Positions 34,541-44,740 of a stretch of DNA of 64,000 nt are shown piece by piece. The stretch comes from Diphasiastrum complanatum (Eukaryota; Streptophyta; Lycopodiopsida; Lycopodiales; Lycopodiaceae), in the NCBI GenBank assembly GCA_029204225.1, contig MU831964.1, positions 1-64,000 of the forward strand, written 5' to 3'. The notes under the pieces are model-generated. The model did not search any database and was not told the origin of the DNA. It saw only the letters and a list, made by a program, of their open reading frames with translations. Every line of letters begins with the position of its first letter. Position 1 is the first letter of the stretch. The position numbers and the translations under genes were made by a program.

Positions 34541-35561
34541 ATGTATATAAATGCTAAAACACAGGTGATGGAATTTACTGCTAAAAAGAGTATGGAAGAC
34601 CCACAAAGCAGTAATCAGCCCGACCAACGCCATAGAAAACTGATGAGGTTCGTACTGAAGGAAGGACAGAGGACCGACATAGAAATCCAACGTCTGAAAG
34701 AAGGATTGAAAAAACAAAAGAACCTACGAATCAGAGCCACTAACGAGCAGGTTAGCACCAATAAGGAGTGAGATACCTGGAAGCAAAAGTACAATGACCT
34801 CAAGGAGGCTACTGATAGACGACAGATAAGCCATAGGGAGGGGTATAAAGGGCAGAAAAAGATCCTAGCCAACACCAAGGTGGAACTAGCTGCAACCGAA
34901 ACTACCGTAGCCATGCTAGCTAGGTAATTACATGAGTATCAAAGAAAAGAAGCTGCAAGAGGACCAATCAGGCCTTAGAGTTCCCGCAACCCTTTACTCG
35001 CTTACCCTGTGCACCACAAGGAAATTTTGTCGGACAGTCTGTTCTACAAAAAATTTGATGCTTACAGCTTATATCTACCACCCATGGAGTTTTCGCTAGA
35101 TATCCAGGTTTTTGAGCTACGATCATCCACGAGTTCCACCCTCAGATTCACATGGCCACTCATTCTAGGTAGTTTTGAAAACTACAAAGATTCCTGTGAG
35201 AGCTTATGTAGGTTCTCAGTTGTTGTCGCGCACCAGAAAGATGATATCATTAGATTGGCATGCCTACTGCCTACAGAATTGGCTACTACAATCTTGGGGC
35301 GCTAAGACTAAACCCACCAGGATTCACTTTACCAAATGGTGGTACAACCCCAATGAGTCCATGGAGTCAGGAGCGGACCTAGCGTTGTACCTGCGGATGC
35401 GTGACAGAACTTCCAAGGAACGCAAAACCCTAAATGAGATGTTTTATTTTAACTTCCTGGAATGTGCCGATCCAGCCCTTGTGGATGTGGCAGAAGTGGA
35501 CCCCAATTACACCGGGGAGTTGAAAAACCAACGAACAGTAATGTGCAGGAATGCACTGTAA
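34541..35561 (+). pseudogene. Unknown frame with N-terminal coiled coil, 3' of the extra RNase H
   Basis: About 75 codons from 34541 are strongly charged and heptad-like (DIEIQRLKEGLKKQKNLRIR), followed after a TGA at about 34769 by WKQKYNDLKEATDRRQ. Later pieces are YLPPMEFSLDIQVFELR (about 35073) and, shifted, WHAYCLQNWLLQSWGAKTKP and TKWWYNPNESMESGADL (35175-35561). I see a weak gag-like character (coiled coil, then Trp-rich stretch) but cannot assign it. By position it is an additional gene of the same gypsy element, or the start of another. Confidence 0.4.
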
Positions 35562-36708
35562 CACCCACCTCACTATTATGCATCATACACTAGACACGGT
35601 ATGGTGAGCATCTGTTGCAAGTCTCAATTTTCTATGCATACATCTTTATTGCATCTCTATAAAAACTCTGAGCTGCATTTGGACATTTGCTAACTTCTAT
35701 GGGCATAGATGACTGTATAGACGCATAGTTGAGGGGGGGTTGAGAAAGGAAAAAGTGGGAACAAAAACAGTGCAGTGGGGTGGGGAATGACTCCATCGTC
35801 CAATGGGTAGGGCACAAAAGAAAAATATATATAAAAATAAAAATAAAAATAAAAAAATAAAAACAGAAAAAGAGAGAGAAAGAAAGACTGAGGGAAAAGT
35901 AAAAGAAAAAAAAAAAAGACTTCAACTGTATCTATCAGATCTCGAACCAATTTGTGAGGATGAGTGACGCCTCGCACATCCATAAGAGGTGAGGACGATT
36001 TTCCTAATTGATTCCATAGACTAGTGGAAAACCAGTACTTCCTAGCGTCTTGTGTATTTGATCTTAGGATAGTAAGTTGTCCTACATGGACTACTGTCAG
36101 AATATAGGGCTTGAGAGAAGAGTCAGTATAGAGAGGAGACTAGATGGTTATTCCTTGTTGAATCCGTTCTTAGAGAGTATAAGTTGAATGTCTAAACAAG
36201 AAAAAAAAATTAATAATCACCAGTCTGGACCGGTTTCAGAGTTGGGGTACTAAAGCCTCATTGCGTATGCATTCACACACACATCAATGACACGGTGTTA
36301 GACACAATACTGATGACTTGCATCCATATCATCCCATCTCCAATCCTGAGATTTGCATTTGCATATCCCTCCATGCATGGGTCCGAAAGTGGGCATTGCC
36401 TTACATCTGATAGAATTGGGAGCATTTGCCATTTAGGTCACAGGTGGGTTTTTGCAGGTATGAAGACACCAAACTGTTCAAAGATGTTGTGGTTAAATCC
36501 AATCCGGTTGCAGATGAATCCTAAGGGCTAAATCGACGGCCTTTGGGTAGGAAGCTGTTGAAAACATCCTACCAACTCACTGTGGTTAGCATCACCTAGC
36601 AAGGGTGCTGAGCCCACTAAACTTGATCCACCACCAGGAGCTGGTCTGCGAAACCAAAGACTCTGGGTCCGCCGTATGGGGACCATACTACCCAGTGGTA
36701 GTCGCCAA
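35562..36708. other. Non-coding: A-rich low complexity, leader of the minus-strand LTR element
   Basis: The stretch 35818-35921 is (A)n/(AAAAT)n/(GA)n low complexity. On the minus strand GGTTCGAGATC at about 35936-35946 is B-box-like, and downstream the T-rich strand could be a SINE tail, but no good A box is seen. At 36690-36708 the minus strand reads TTGGCGACTACCACTGGG, a gypsy-type primer site next to the LTR end at 36709. The sequence left of it is therefore the minus-strand leader. No gag was recognised. Confidence 0.5.
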
Positions 36709-37195
36709 TGTTAGCCGATATTTTTGCACAGAAAATCGGACTAATATTGAGGTTTAAGTTTGCAATAATTGAAAAAATCGGCATGTAAAACCCGGTTATT
36801 AGAGAAAAATCGGCACAAATTTGCCTAAGAATTGGGTCCCAGCCCGCCCTAAAGTGGCTAGACACAGTAAGAAACTGACTTTCGAAAAAATCATCAAAAA
36901 TATTTTGTGGTCAATTCTTGTAAAGACCAAGCCAAAAGTGTCAGTCCACCTAGAATTGGGTCCCAGCCCGCCCTAAATGAGGCTAGAGCAAATTTTGCGG
37001 CCTTAAAAATGGCCGGTAAATATTTTACGGCTTTTCAAAAAATGGCCAGTGTAAAAAATAGCCGGTATGACCGTGCTAAAATCTCACCATGTACAGAGTC
37101 CATTTTTACTAATATATGATCACTCAGTGTATTTTTCAGGGAAACCATGTTGTTGTGGGAGCCCTAGTCATGAATGCCGAAAAAGTCAACCACAG

Positions 37196-37236
<41 letters not shown>
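37196..37236. repeat. A41 homopolymer in copy B LTR
   Basis: An uninterrupted run of 41 A's. The matching place in copy A (about 14100-14112) has only about 13 T's on the + strand. This may be real slippage expansion or an assembly problem. Confidence 0.95.
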
Positions 37237-37238
<2 letters not shown>

Positions 37239-38300
37239 GAGAAAGAAAAGTTTCGGGTAAAAATGGGACCGGGTAATATAAATTCAGTGTCAAGGAGTCA
37301 CAGAAACCCTAACGGCAAAGTTTGGACAATTTACGGGCAATTAACAAAATGTACGGGCCAAGTGGTTACCCAACAGGCCAAAAATCCAAACGAATGAGTA
37401 ATAGGCGCACGACCCTTGAAAAATCGAAGAAAGGCCAAAAACAAAAGTACCCAAAGAAAGAATGAAGGCCGCCTACTAAAAGTAGGGGTTGAAAAAGGGG
37501 CTCACCCAAAATCTGGATATTAAATGCCAAAACACCTTGGAGACTATAAAAATTGGGAGGTACACCCACTAGCCATTGACATTTTGGGCTTCTAGGGTGT
37601 ACAAAAGGGGAAACTTGAATGGCCTCCCTAGCCTTTGACAGAAGTGGCATTCTTGGCTAGTTTTGGAAGAGAGCCTTGAATGCACCACTCCCCCACTCTC
37701 TTATGGAGGCCACTAGGTGTACTATCAAATGGGTTGAGGACAAATGGCAGAGAGGGCTTGAAGGGCATGAAAATTGGCAAAGCCTCATTTTGAAGGGGGA
37801 CACTTGGGTTTTCCTATAAAAGGAGCCAACTCTTTGTATTTGTGGATGTGTGTTGAGAGTTAGTGTATTTGGATGTTAGTGTATTTGTGAGTTAGTGCTT
37901 TTGGGTGTTAGTATTATTGAGAGCTTGTTTGAATGAGAGGGCTTGTTGGTTAGGTCCACTTTGTTATTGTGAATGTTAGTTGCTCAATGCTAGTTGTTTG
38001 AATGGGGACGTTAGGGTTTGTACCAAAGTGCAAGATTGTGGGGTGCTGAAACATAGTATGGTTGATTGAACGGTTGTAGTTTCTTACAATTGGTTGTTTG
38101 GTGGGTTGATCATTGTGTTGCATGATGTTGTGGAAAAAAGGTTAGTGGTTTTGTGGTTACCTATTTTGAGGGTGTTAAGTAGTTTTGGGAGTAATGTTAT
38201 GCTTGACGGAGAGGGTGAGTGGGCATTTCATTGATTAGTGTTTTTGGTGTTAAGGTAGTTACTTCTTGCTATCTTACTTTTGTTTTAGGTTGTGGTGGTA

Positions 38301-38305
38301 GTCTT
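38301..38305 (+). repeat. Target-site duplication (left), GTCTT
   Basis: GTCTT precedes the 5' LTR and is repeated at 44736-44740 after the 3' LTR. Five bases is the normal length for copia integration. Confidence 0.95.
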
Positions 38306-38960
38306 TGTGAAAATTGTCAACATTTCCTAGCTAGTTTGAGGCCTAAATTGGCTAAAATTGTAAATAGTTTTGGTTCTGGAGTTTCACACGTGTGAACCAG
38401 GCCACAATGTTTTTATTTATTGTATTTTTTCAGTATGATGAAGTGTCAAACTTCATACCCTTCAAAATGAGACCATTTTGATGTATTTTGGTCATATAAG
38501 CCATTTTTAGCTATTTTTCCTATATAGGGAATATCTAGGGTCAAGTACCTTCTAGAGAGAGGAGAGAGAGTCATCTTCCTCATCCATAAATAGTAGGGAA
38601 GTTGTGGAAAACAGGTTGGAGAAACCTTTTGTATGCTTCATTGAGATCAATAGATCATTGTCATTGTTTCTTCCTCCATTGAGAGCATTGTTGTGTGTAT
38701 TGTCTTCAAGCTATTGTGTATGATCTTAGGTGCTTTCCAAAAGTGATAGGCTGATGTATTATGGACTGTATAATGCTATTTTGGGCCGCACTTGATGTTT
38801 ATGGAAGTTTCCATTTGTGATAAATGCTTTTTGATCAAGTTCTTTGCATTCTAGGTAGCATAGAATGTGTTGCCAATTCCTAGCTTATGTAGTTTGGAGT
38901 GCAAGCATTCAAGCCAATGATCTTGGAGTTTAGATCCACTTAGGATCTGTATTTTTCACA
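38306..38960 (+). repeat. 5' LTR of the copia element
   Basis: Starts TGTGAAAATTG and ends ATTTTTCACA. It carries the palindrome TTCACACGTGTGAA at 38393-38406 and a GA-rich stretch (AGAGAGAGGAGAGAGAG) at about 38554-38570. CCTATATAGGG at about 38519-38529 is a likely TATA region, followed by the start of R. Confidence 0.96.
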
Positions 38961-38972
38961 TGGTATCAGAGC
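38961..38972 (+). other. Primer-binding site (initiator Met tRNA)
   Basis: TGGTATCAGAGC directly after the LTR end, complementary to the 3' end of plant initiator-Met tRNA, the standard copia primer. Confidence 0.95.
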
Positions 38973-40132
38973 TGGTTGGCTTCTATTTACAGTAAGTATT
39001 CCATTTTTGGTGATATTTGGATGTTTGATCAAGTTCTAGCATGATTTTGCATTGCTTTGTTGATCAAATCTTACTAACCTTTGTTTTGTGAGTTGAACTT
39101 GTGGATCAAAAGCATATTTCAGGTCTATTGAAGATCAGAGGCTGAAAAGAAACTATTTTGGATCAGATCATAACACCTAATCATTTGTGATTGTGAGGCT
39201 TGTGCATATTCAATACTAACAATGTTCTTTTCAATCCTATTGTTGACAATCTCCATTCTTGGATGAACACTCTCCTTAAGTGGATGAAACTTCTCCTTAA
39301 GTGGATGACAAATGCTCTTTTGAGTGAGTTGTAATTCTCCTAAAGGCTGAGCAAAGCTCCCATTTGGATGAAAGATCCCCTTTTTTGGGTGAACATATTG
39401 TAAGCTCCATTGTGAAGAGCATATTGTAAAGATTGTCATCAATTTTGGCATAAATTTTGGTGTACTTTGTTGAGCATGTAAGTAACTCTCCTTATGTAAT
39501 TTGATTGGAGCATTTGCTGGAAGGTGTTAACCATTATGCAAGTGTGTTTTCAGGTTCTTAACAGGTTGAGGAACATTCTCATGTGAAGTGATCTTAGATC
39601 TACATCTAAACACCAAGATTTGACAAGATAGTGAAGCTAGTCTTGTGATTCACTAAGTGTGCTCATTCATTCACCTCTAAATCTTGTATTTATCACTTGC
39701 TGGAGTTTATAAACTTTTAGAAGTGTGGTTTACATGTGGTTTTACAGGTTGAATCAATATCTTAGTGTGTTGATCATATGTTGATCAAGTTTGTTCATTA
39801 CTAGGTAATCTTGGCATCCTAGTTTTGGGTATTTTCTAAGAATGCAAGTAACTCTTCACACCATAACTTGATTTGGTCACTTGCTGGAAAGTTTGAGAGC
39901 TTAAGCAAGAGTGTGTTCAGGTTGGTTTGATTTTGTAATCCATTCTTAGTGTGTGCAAAGTGTTGCATGTGTTTCAATCTTCCTTTCTATGCTTGGAAAC
40001 CATCTAGGTTCAAGATAGAAGTGTTTTAGGGTCCTAAATCTTCATAGATCTCTTTATCTATCATTTGTTGAGAGAAAAGTGAGTGCTAAGTGCTTTAGGA
40101 CAGAACCTAAAAGTTGAAGAAACATTAGAATC

Positions 40133-41080
40133 ATGGCTTCCAATGGTGGGATCATGCTAGAGTCTAGTGAAAGGTTGAGTTCATCAAACTACTCTACTTG
40201 GAAAGTGAGGATGGAATCCTTACTTGAGTTGAATGAACTCATGGACATAGTTGCAGAAATTGAAGAGAGACCTCTCACACTTCAAGAGCAACAAAGGTTT
40301 GATAAGAAGGCCAAAAGGGCTCTTCATATCATTAAAATGAATGTTACAAATGAACTTCTCAAGGAAGTTGGAAAGTGTCAAAGTGCAAGTGAGGCATGGA
40401 ATGCCTTAAAGAAGCTCTTTGAATCAAAGTCCACATCTAGGGTATTGACCCTAAGGAGACAAATATTTTCTAGTAGGCAAAGAGAGGGTGAAAGTGCTCA
40501 TGCATTTATCTTGAGAGTTAAGTCCCTAAGTGATGATTTAGCATGCATTGATGAGAACATAAAAGATGGTGAAATAGTCCAAGTTATGTTGAATGGTTTG
40601 CTAAATGAACATGCTAACCTTGTGCAAAGTTTTGCCATTCAAAGAGTCTTGCCAAGTGTGGTTGACTTGCAAGAAATCTTATTGGCTGAAGAACATAGGT
40701 TGCAATCAAAGCTTGATGGTGCATCCTTGCAAGGTGGAGGTGAAGAGGCTTTCTTCACAAAAGGCAAATTCAAGGGCAAAGGTAAAGGCAAAGGGAAATG
40801 GTCCAAAGGTGGTAACTTTGATCATGATGATCACTCTTCCTCTTCCTCTTCTACTAAAAACAATAAGTCAAAGTTCAAGTGCTTTTATTGTGGGATAAAA
40901 GGTCATTTTGCAAATGAATGTTATAAGAAGAAAAGAGAGCAAGGCGAGAGGCAAGGAAATCTTACAATAGATGAGGAAGAACATAACACATGTGAATCAC
41001 TTGTTATGACTTCAAGTTTGTTAGCCAACATAGATGATAATGATCCTTGGTGGATTGAAGTGGAGCCTCATCTCACATGA
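40133..41080 (+). CDS. gag: Copia Gag (315 residues, ends in frameshifted protease start)
   Basis: The N-terminal capsid-like region (UBN2/RVT-gag type) has NYSTWKVRMESLLE, ALHIIKMNVTNELLKEVGKC, SRVLTLRRQIFS and HAFILRVKSLSDDLA. A Lys/Gly-rich linker (KGKFKGKGKGKGKWSKGG) and one zinc knuckle, CFYCGIKGHFANEC, follow at residues about 250-263. The last residues (DPWWIEVEPHLT) are the start of the protease read out of frame after a base is lost near 41058-41062. In related elements gag and pol are one frame. The stop overlaps the next ATG (ATGA at 41077-41080). Gag forms the virus-like particle that packages the element's RNA. Confidence 0.95.
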   Translation: MASNGGIMLESSERLSSSNYSTWKVRMESLLELNELMDIVAEIEERPLTLQEQQRFDKKAKRALHIIKMNVTNELLKEVGKCQSASEAWNALKKLFESKSTSRVLTLRRQIFSSRQREGESAHAFILRVKSLSDDLACIDENIKDGEIVQVMLNGLLNEHANLVQSFAIQRVLPSVVDLQEILLAEEHRLQSKLDGASLQGGGEEAFFTKGKFKGKGKGKGKWSKGGNFDHDDHSSSSSSTKNNKSKFKCFYCGIKGHFANECYKKKREQGERQGNLTIDEEEHNTCESLVMTSSLLANIDDNDPWWIEVEPHLT

Positions 41081-44000
41081 CAAGACATAAGGAATACTTT
41101 ACATCCTTATTGTCTTATGAGGGAGAAGGTAACATCATCTACACTGCAAATGATGGTCAATGTGACATCAAAGGCATAGGCACTATTCCTATTTCCCTTT
41201 CAACAAATAGGAAAGCAAATCTTGAAAATGTTTTGTACATTCCTTCAATCACTAAGAATTTGCTTAGTGTAAGTCAAATGATTGACAAAGGACTTGATGT
41301 GGAGTTCATTGGAGATGCATGTTTGATAAGTAAATGTGGATCCTTGATTGCTCAAGGTAGGAGGCATGGTAAACTTTTCAAGCTTGATGCATGTGTGATC
41401 TCTAATCATGAAGGATGTATGGCTAGGGAGCAATTGACAAACCAAGAAGTTTGGCACAAGAGGTTGGGCCATCCCAACTTCAAATCTTTGGAGGTAATGG
41501 CAAAGAAAGAGCTTGTTCTTGGTCTCCCTAAAAGTCTTGTTGCAAACAATAGTGTTTGTGAACATTGTGCCTTGTCCAAATCTCATAGACTTGCTTATTC
41601 TAGATCTACTTCTAGATCTAAAGAAGCTTTTCAACTTGTGCATTCTGATATTCATTCTTCTAGTACAACTAGCAATGGTGGGGCAAAGATGTATGCAACT
41701 TTCATTGATGACTTTAGTAGGTATACTTGGATCTATCTTCTTAAAAGTAAGGATGAAGTGTTTGCTGCATTTGTCAAGTTCAAGAATGAAATGGAAAACC
41801 AATTCAATACAAAGATCAAATGCTTAAGATCTGATAATGGAGGGGAATACACCTCAAATAGGTTCAAAGACTTTTGTATAGCACATGGGATTAAGAGGGA
41901 GATGTCTAGTCCTAGTACTCCACAACAGAATGGAGTGGCCGAGAGGAAGAATAGAACCCTTTGTGAATGTGCCAAGGCAATGAGACTACATGCTAATCTT
42001 GCTAAGTCTTTTTGGGGGGAAGCTTTAGCATGTGCTAACTATCTATGTAATAGATGGACAAGTGCTTCCTTGGATGGTAAAACTCCTCATGAGGTTCTTT
42101 ATGGTAGAAGGCCGAGTGTCAAGCATTGTAGGATCTTTGGATGTACATGTTTTGTCAATATCACACTTGATGATAGAACTAAAGAAGATCCTTCATCAAA
42201 GAAGGGTGTGTTTGTTGGCTATAGTGAAGTAAGCAAGGCTTACAAAGTGTACATTCCTTCTACAAAGAAAGTTGTCATAAGTAGGGATGTCATCTTTCAT
42301 GAAGAGAATGTTTCCAATGTTGTTGATGTTGATGTTGATGTGCCTACTAATCATCATGATGTGCAAGATGTCTTGGATGAAGATGGAGATGCCACTCCAA
42401 AGCAAACTTCAAGGAAGACTCAAAGGCAAAGGGCTAAGCCATCAAGGCTAACCTATGATGAAAAAGGAAAGCAAGTGGTGGACAACTCTAACTTTGCTTT
42501 TCTTACCTCTTTTGATGAACCAACTTGTGTAGGTGAAGCAATTCAAAATAAGGAATGGATCCAAGCCATGGATCATGAGCATCAAGCACTCATTAAAAGC
42601 AACACATGGAGGTTGGTAAAGCTTCCAAAGGACAAGAAGGCAATTGGTTGTAAGTGGATCTTCAAGATCAAGACAAATCAAGATGGATCAATCAACAAGT
42701 ACAAGGCAAGGTTGGTGGCAAAGGGGTATGCTCAAGAATATGGTATTGACTATGATGAGACCTTTGCACCCGTGGCAAAGATGGTAACTATTCGAATCCT
42801 AATCTCTCTTGCAACTCTTTATGATTGGGATATGTGGCAAATGGATGTTACTAATGCCTTCTTGAATGGTGATCTTGAAGAAGATATTTACATGGAGCAA
42901 CCCGAGGGCTATGTTTCACATGATGAGCCTAATCATGTGTGCTATCTCCAAAAGAGTTTGTATGGGCTAAAGCAAGCACCAAGGAGTTGGTATGCTAAGC
43001 TCAATTCCTTCTTACTTTCTCAAAACTTTGTTATGAGTGAGTATGATCATTCTCTCTACTTTAGATTGAATGAAAATGATATCACTTTACTTTTGATCTA
43101 TGTTGATGACATTATCTTAAGTGGTGGTAACAATCTAGATATAGATGAAATCAAGATGGCACTCAAAAGAGAGTTTGAAATTCAAGATCTTGGTAAACTT
43201 CATTATATCTTAGGAATAGAGATTATTAGAACTTCTAAATCTACATTCATATGTCAAGAAAAGTATGTTAACTCTATTCTAAAAAGGTTTCATATGGAAG
43301 ATTGTAAAGTTGTTTCTACTCCTATGGAATCAAATGTAAAGCTAACTACAAGAAGTAATGAAAGATCCTTCAAGGACATTACTCTCTATAGAAAGCTAAT
43401 AGGATCTCTTATATGGTTAACCATCACAAGACCTGATCTAAGCTTTGTGGTTGGTAAACTAAGTCAATTTATGCAAGATCCTAGTGAGGCTCATTGGAAG
43501 CTAGGAAAGAGAGTACTTAGATACATCTCGGGATCTAGAGATTTTGGCATCTTGTATGGAGGTACTACACCTAACCTTTGTGGATTTTCAGATTCAGATT
43601 TTGCAGGTGATCAAATGGATAGGAAGTCAACAAGTGCCTTTGCAATCTATCTTGGAGATGGAGTGGTCTCATGGCTATCAAAGAAGCAACCAACTATCTC
43701 TCTATCTTCCACCGAAGCCGAGTACAAGGCATTAACAACATGCACCAAGGAGATTCTTTGGATCAAGAGGATGTTATTGGATCTTCACTTGCTGGAACCA
43801 GAGAAGACTCCAATCATACTTTGTGATAACCTTTCAGCCCAAAGCTTGGCAAGCAATCCTGTTTTTCATGCAAGGAGCAAGCACATTGAGATTGCTCACC
43901 ATTTTGTGAGAGATCAAGTCATTGCCAAAGAGGTGGAGCTTCAACATGTCTCTTCAAAGGAGTGTGTGGCTGATATCTTCACCAAACCATTGGGAAAGGA

Positions 44001-44085
44001 CCTATATTTAATGCATAGATCTAATCTTGGAATGTGCTCAAAGACTATGTTGAAACTAGCATCCAATGTTGAAGAGGGAGTGTGA
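41077..44085 (+). CDS. pol: Copia Pol: protease remainder, integrase, RT, RNase H (1,002 residues)
   Basis: Protease sequence continues after the lost catalytic Asp-Ser-Gly (LENVLYIPSITKNLLSVSQM). Integrase zinc domain: HKRLGHPNF with CEHCALSKSHR from about residue 127. Core: VHSDIHSS, CLRSDNGGEYTSN and QQNGVAERKN, all three acidic residues present. RT: CKWIFKIKTNQDGS, KARLVAKGYAQEYG, QMDVTNAFLNGDL, YGLKQAPRSWY and YVDD at about 675-678. RNase H: GFSDSDFAGD, SLSSTEAEYKAL, LCDNLSAQSLA, ARSKHIEIAHHF. There are no internal stops. The ATG corresponds to a Met just inside the protease, so this frame alone would not give an active protease. Confidence 0.96.
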   Translation: MTRHKEYFTSLLSYEGEGNIIYTANDGQCDIKGIGTIPISLSTNRKANLENVLYIPSITKNLLSVSQMIDKGLDVEFIGDACLISKCGSLIAQGRRHGKLFKLDACVISNHEGCMAREQLTNQEVWHKRLGHPNFKSLEVMAKKELVLGLPKSLVANNSVCEHCALSKSHRLAYSRSTSRSKEAFQLVHSDIHSSSTTSNGGAKMYATFIDDFSRYTWIYLLKSKDEVFAAFVKFKNEMENQFNTKIKCLRSDNGGEYTSNRFKDFCIAHGIKREMSSPSTPQQNGVAERKNRTLCECAKAMRLHANLAKSFWGEALACANYLCNRWTSASLDGKTPHEVLYGRRPSVKHCRIFGCTCFVNITLDDRTKEDPSSKKGVFVGYSEVSKAYKVYIPSTKKVVISRDVIFHEENVSNVVDVDVDVPTNHHDVQDVLDEDGDATPKQTSRKTQRQRAKPSRLTYDEKGKQVVDNSNFAFLTSFDEPTCVGEAIQNKEWIQAMDHEHQALIKSNTWRLVKLPKDKKAIGCKWIFKIKTNQDGSINKYKARLVAKGYAQEYGIDYDETFAPVAKMVTIRILISLATLYDWDMWQMDVTNAFLNGDLEEDIYMEQPEGYVSHDEPNHVCYLQKSLYGLKQAPRSWYAKLNSFLLSQNFVMSEYDHSLYFRLNENDITLLLIYVDDIILSGGNNLDIDEIKMALKREFEIQDLGKLHYILGIEIIRTSKSTFICQEKYVNSILKRFHMEDCKVVSTPMESNVKLTTRSNERSFKDITLYRKLIGSLIWLTITRPDLSFVVGKLSQFMQDPSEAHWKLGKRVLRYISGSRDFGILYGGTTPNLCGFSDSDFAGDQMDRKSTSAFAIYLGDGVVSWLSKKQPTISLSSTEAEYKALTTCTKEILWIKRMLLDLHLLEPEKTPIILCDNLSAQSLASNPVFHARSKHIEIAHHFVRDQVIAKEVELQHVSSKECVADIFTKPLGKDLYLMHRSNLGMCSKTMLKLASNVEEGV
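44071..44080 (+). other. Polypurine tract
   Basis: GAAGAGGGAG immediately before the 3' LTR, the expected plus-strand primer. Confidence 0.9.
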
Positions 44086-44735
44086 AAATTGTCAACATTT
44101 CCTAGCTAGTTTGAGGCCTAAATTGGCTAAAATTGTAAATAGTTTTGGTTCTGGAGTTTCACACGTGTGAACCAGGCCACAATGTTTTTATTTACTGTAT
44201 TTTTTCAGTATGATGAAGTGTCAAACTTCATACCCTTCAAAATGAGACCATTTTGATGTATTTTGGTCATATAAGCCATTTTTAGCTATTTTTCCTATAT
44301 AGGGAATATCTAGGGTCAAGTACCTTCTAGAGAGAGGAGAGAGAGTCATCTTCCTCATCCATAAATAGTAGGGAAGTTGTGGAAAACAGGTTGGAGAAAC
44401 CTTTTGTATGCTTCATTGAGATCAATAGATCATTGTCATTGTTTCTTCCTCCATTGAGAGCATTGTTGTGTGTATTGTCTTCAAGCTATTGTGTATGATC
44501 TTAGGTGCTTTCCAAAAGTGATAGGCTGATGTATTATGGACTGTATAATGCTATTTTGGGCCGCACTTGATGTTTATGGAAGTTTCCATTTGTGATAAAT
44601 GCTTTTTGATCAAGTTCTTTGCATTCTAGGTAGCATAGAATGTGTTGCCAATTCCTAGCTTATGTAGTTTGGAGTGCAAGCATTCAAGCCAATGATCTTG
44701 GAGTTTAGATCCACTTAGGATCTGTATTTTTCACA
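44081..44735 (+). repeat. 3' LTR of the copia element
   Basis: Same length as the 5' LTR, differing at one position by my reading. The palindrome is at 44158-44171. The end is followed by the duplicated target GTCTT (44736-44740). Confidence 0.96.
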
Positions 44736-44740
44736 GTCTT
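44736..44740 (+). repeat. Target-site duplication (right), GTCTT
   Basis: Matches 38301-38305. Confidence 0.95.

Larger units (their letters stand above)
38306..44735 (+). mobile_element. Young, nearly complete Ty1/copia retrotransposon (6,430 bp)
   Basis: The order is 5' LTR 38306-38960, primer site 38961-38972, leader, gag 40133-41080, pol 41077-44085, purine tract 44071-44080, 3' LTR 44081-44735, with GTCTT on both sides. The LTRs are both 655 bp and I find one difference (T/C in TTTATTTAYTG), so insertion is recent. All pol domains are intact in motif except the protease start, where one base is missing in the catalytic Asp codon. It sits inside copy B of the long LTR. The truncated copy at 6800-7899 is a relative. 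Confidence 0.97.

Noticed and set aside
35632-35983. Phe/Tyr-rich minus-strand frames
   Set aside because: They are translations of A-rich low-complexity DNA at 35818-35921.
37813-37823. CTATAAAAGG as an LTR TATA box on the + strand
   Set aside because: The primer site at 36690-36708 shows that the LTR is read on the minus strand, so this TATA-like word is in the wrong direction for the element.
41245-41802. 185-codon minus-strand frame inside copia pol
   Set aside because: It is antisense to the intact pol frame, with no motif. It is a shadow.
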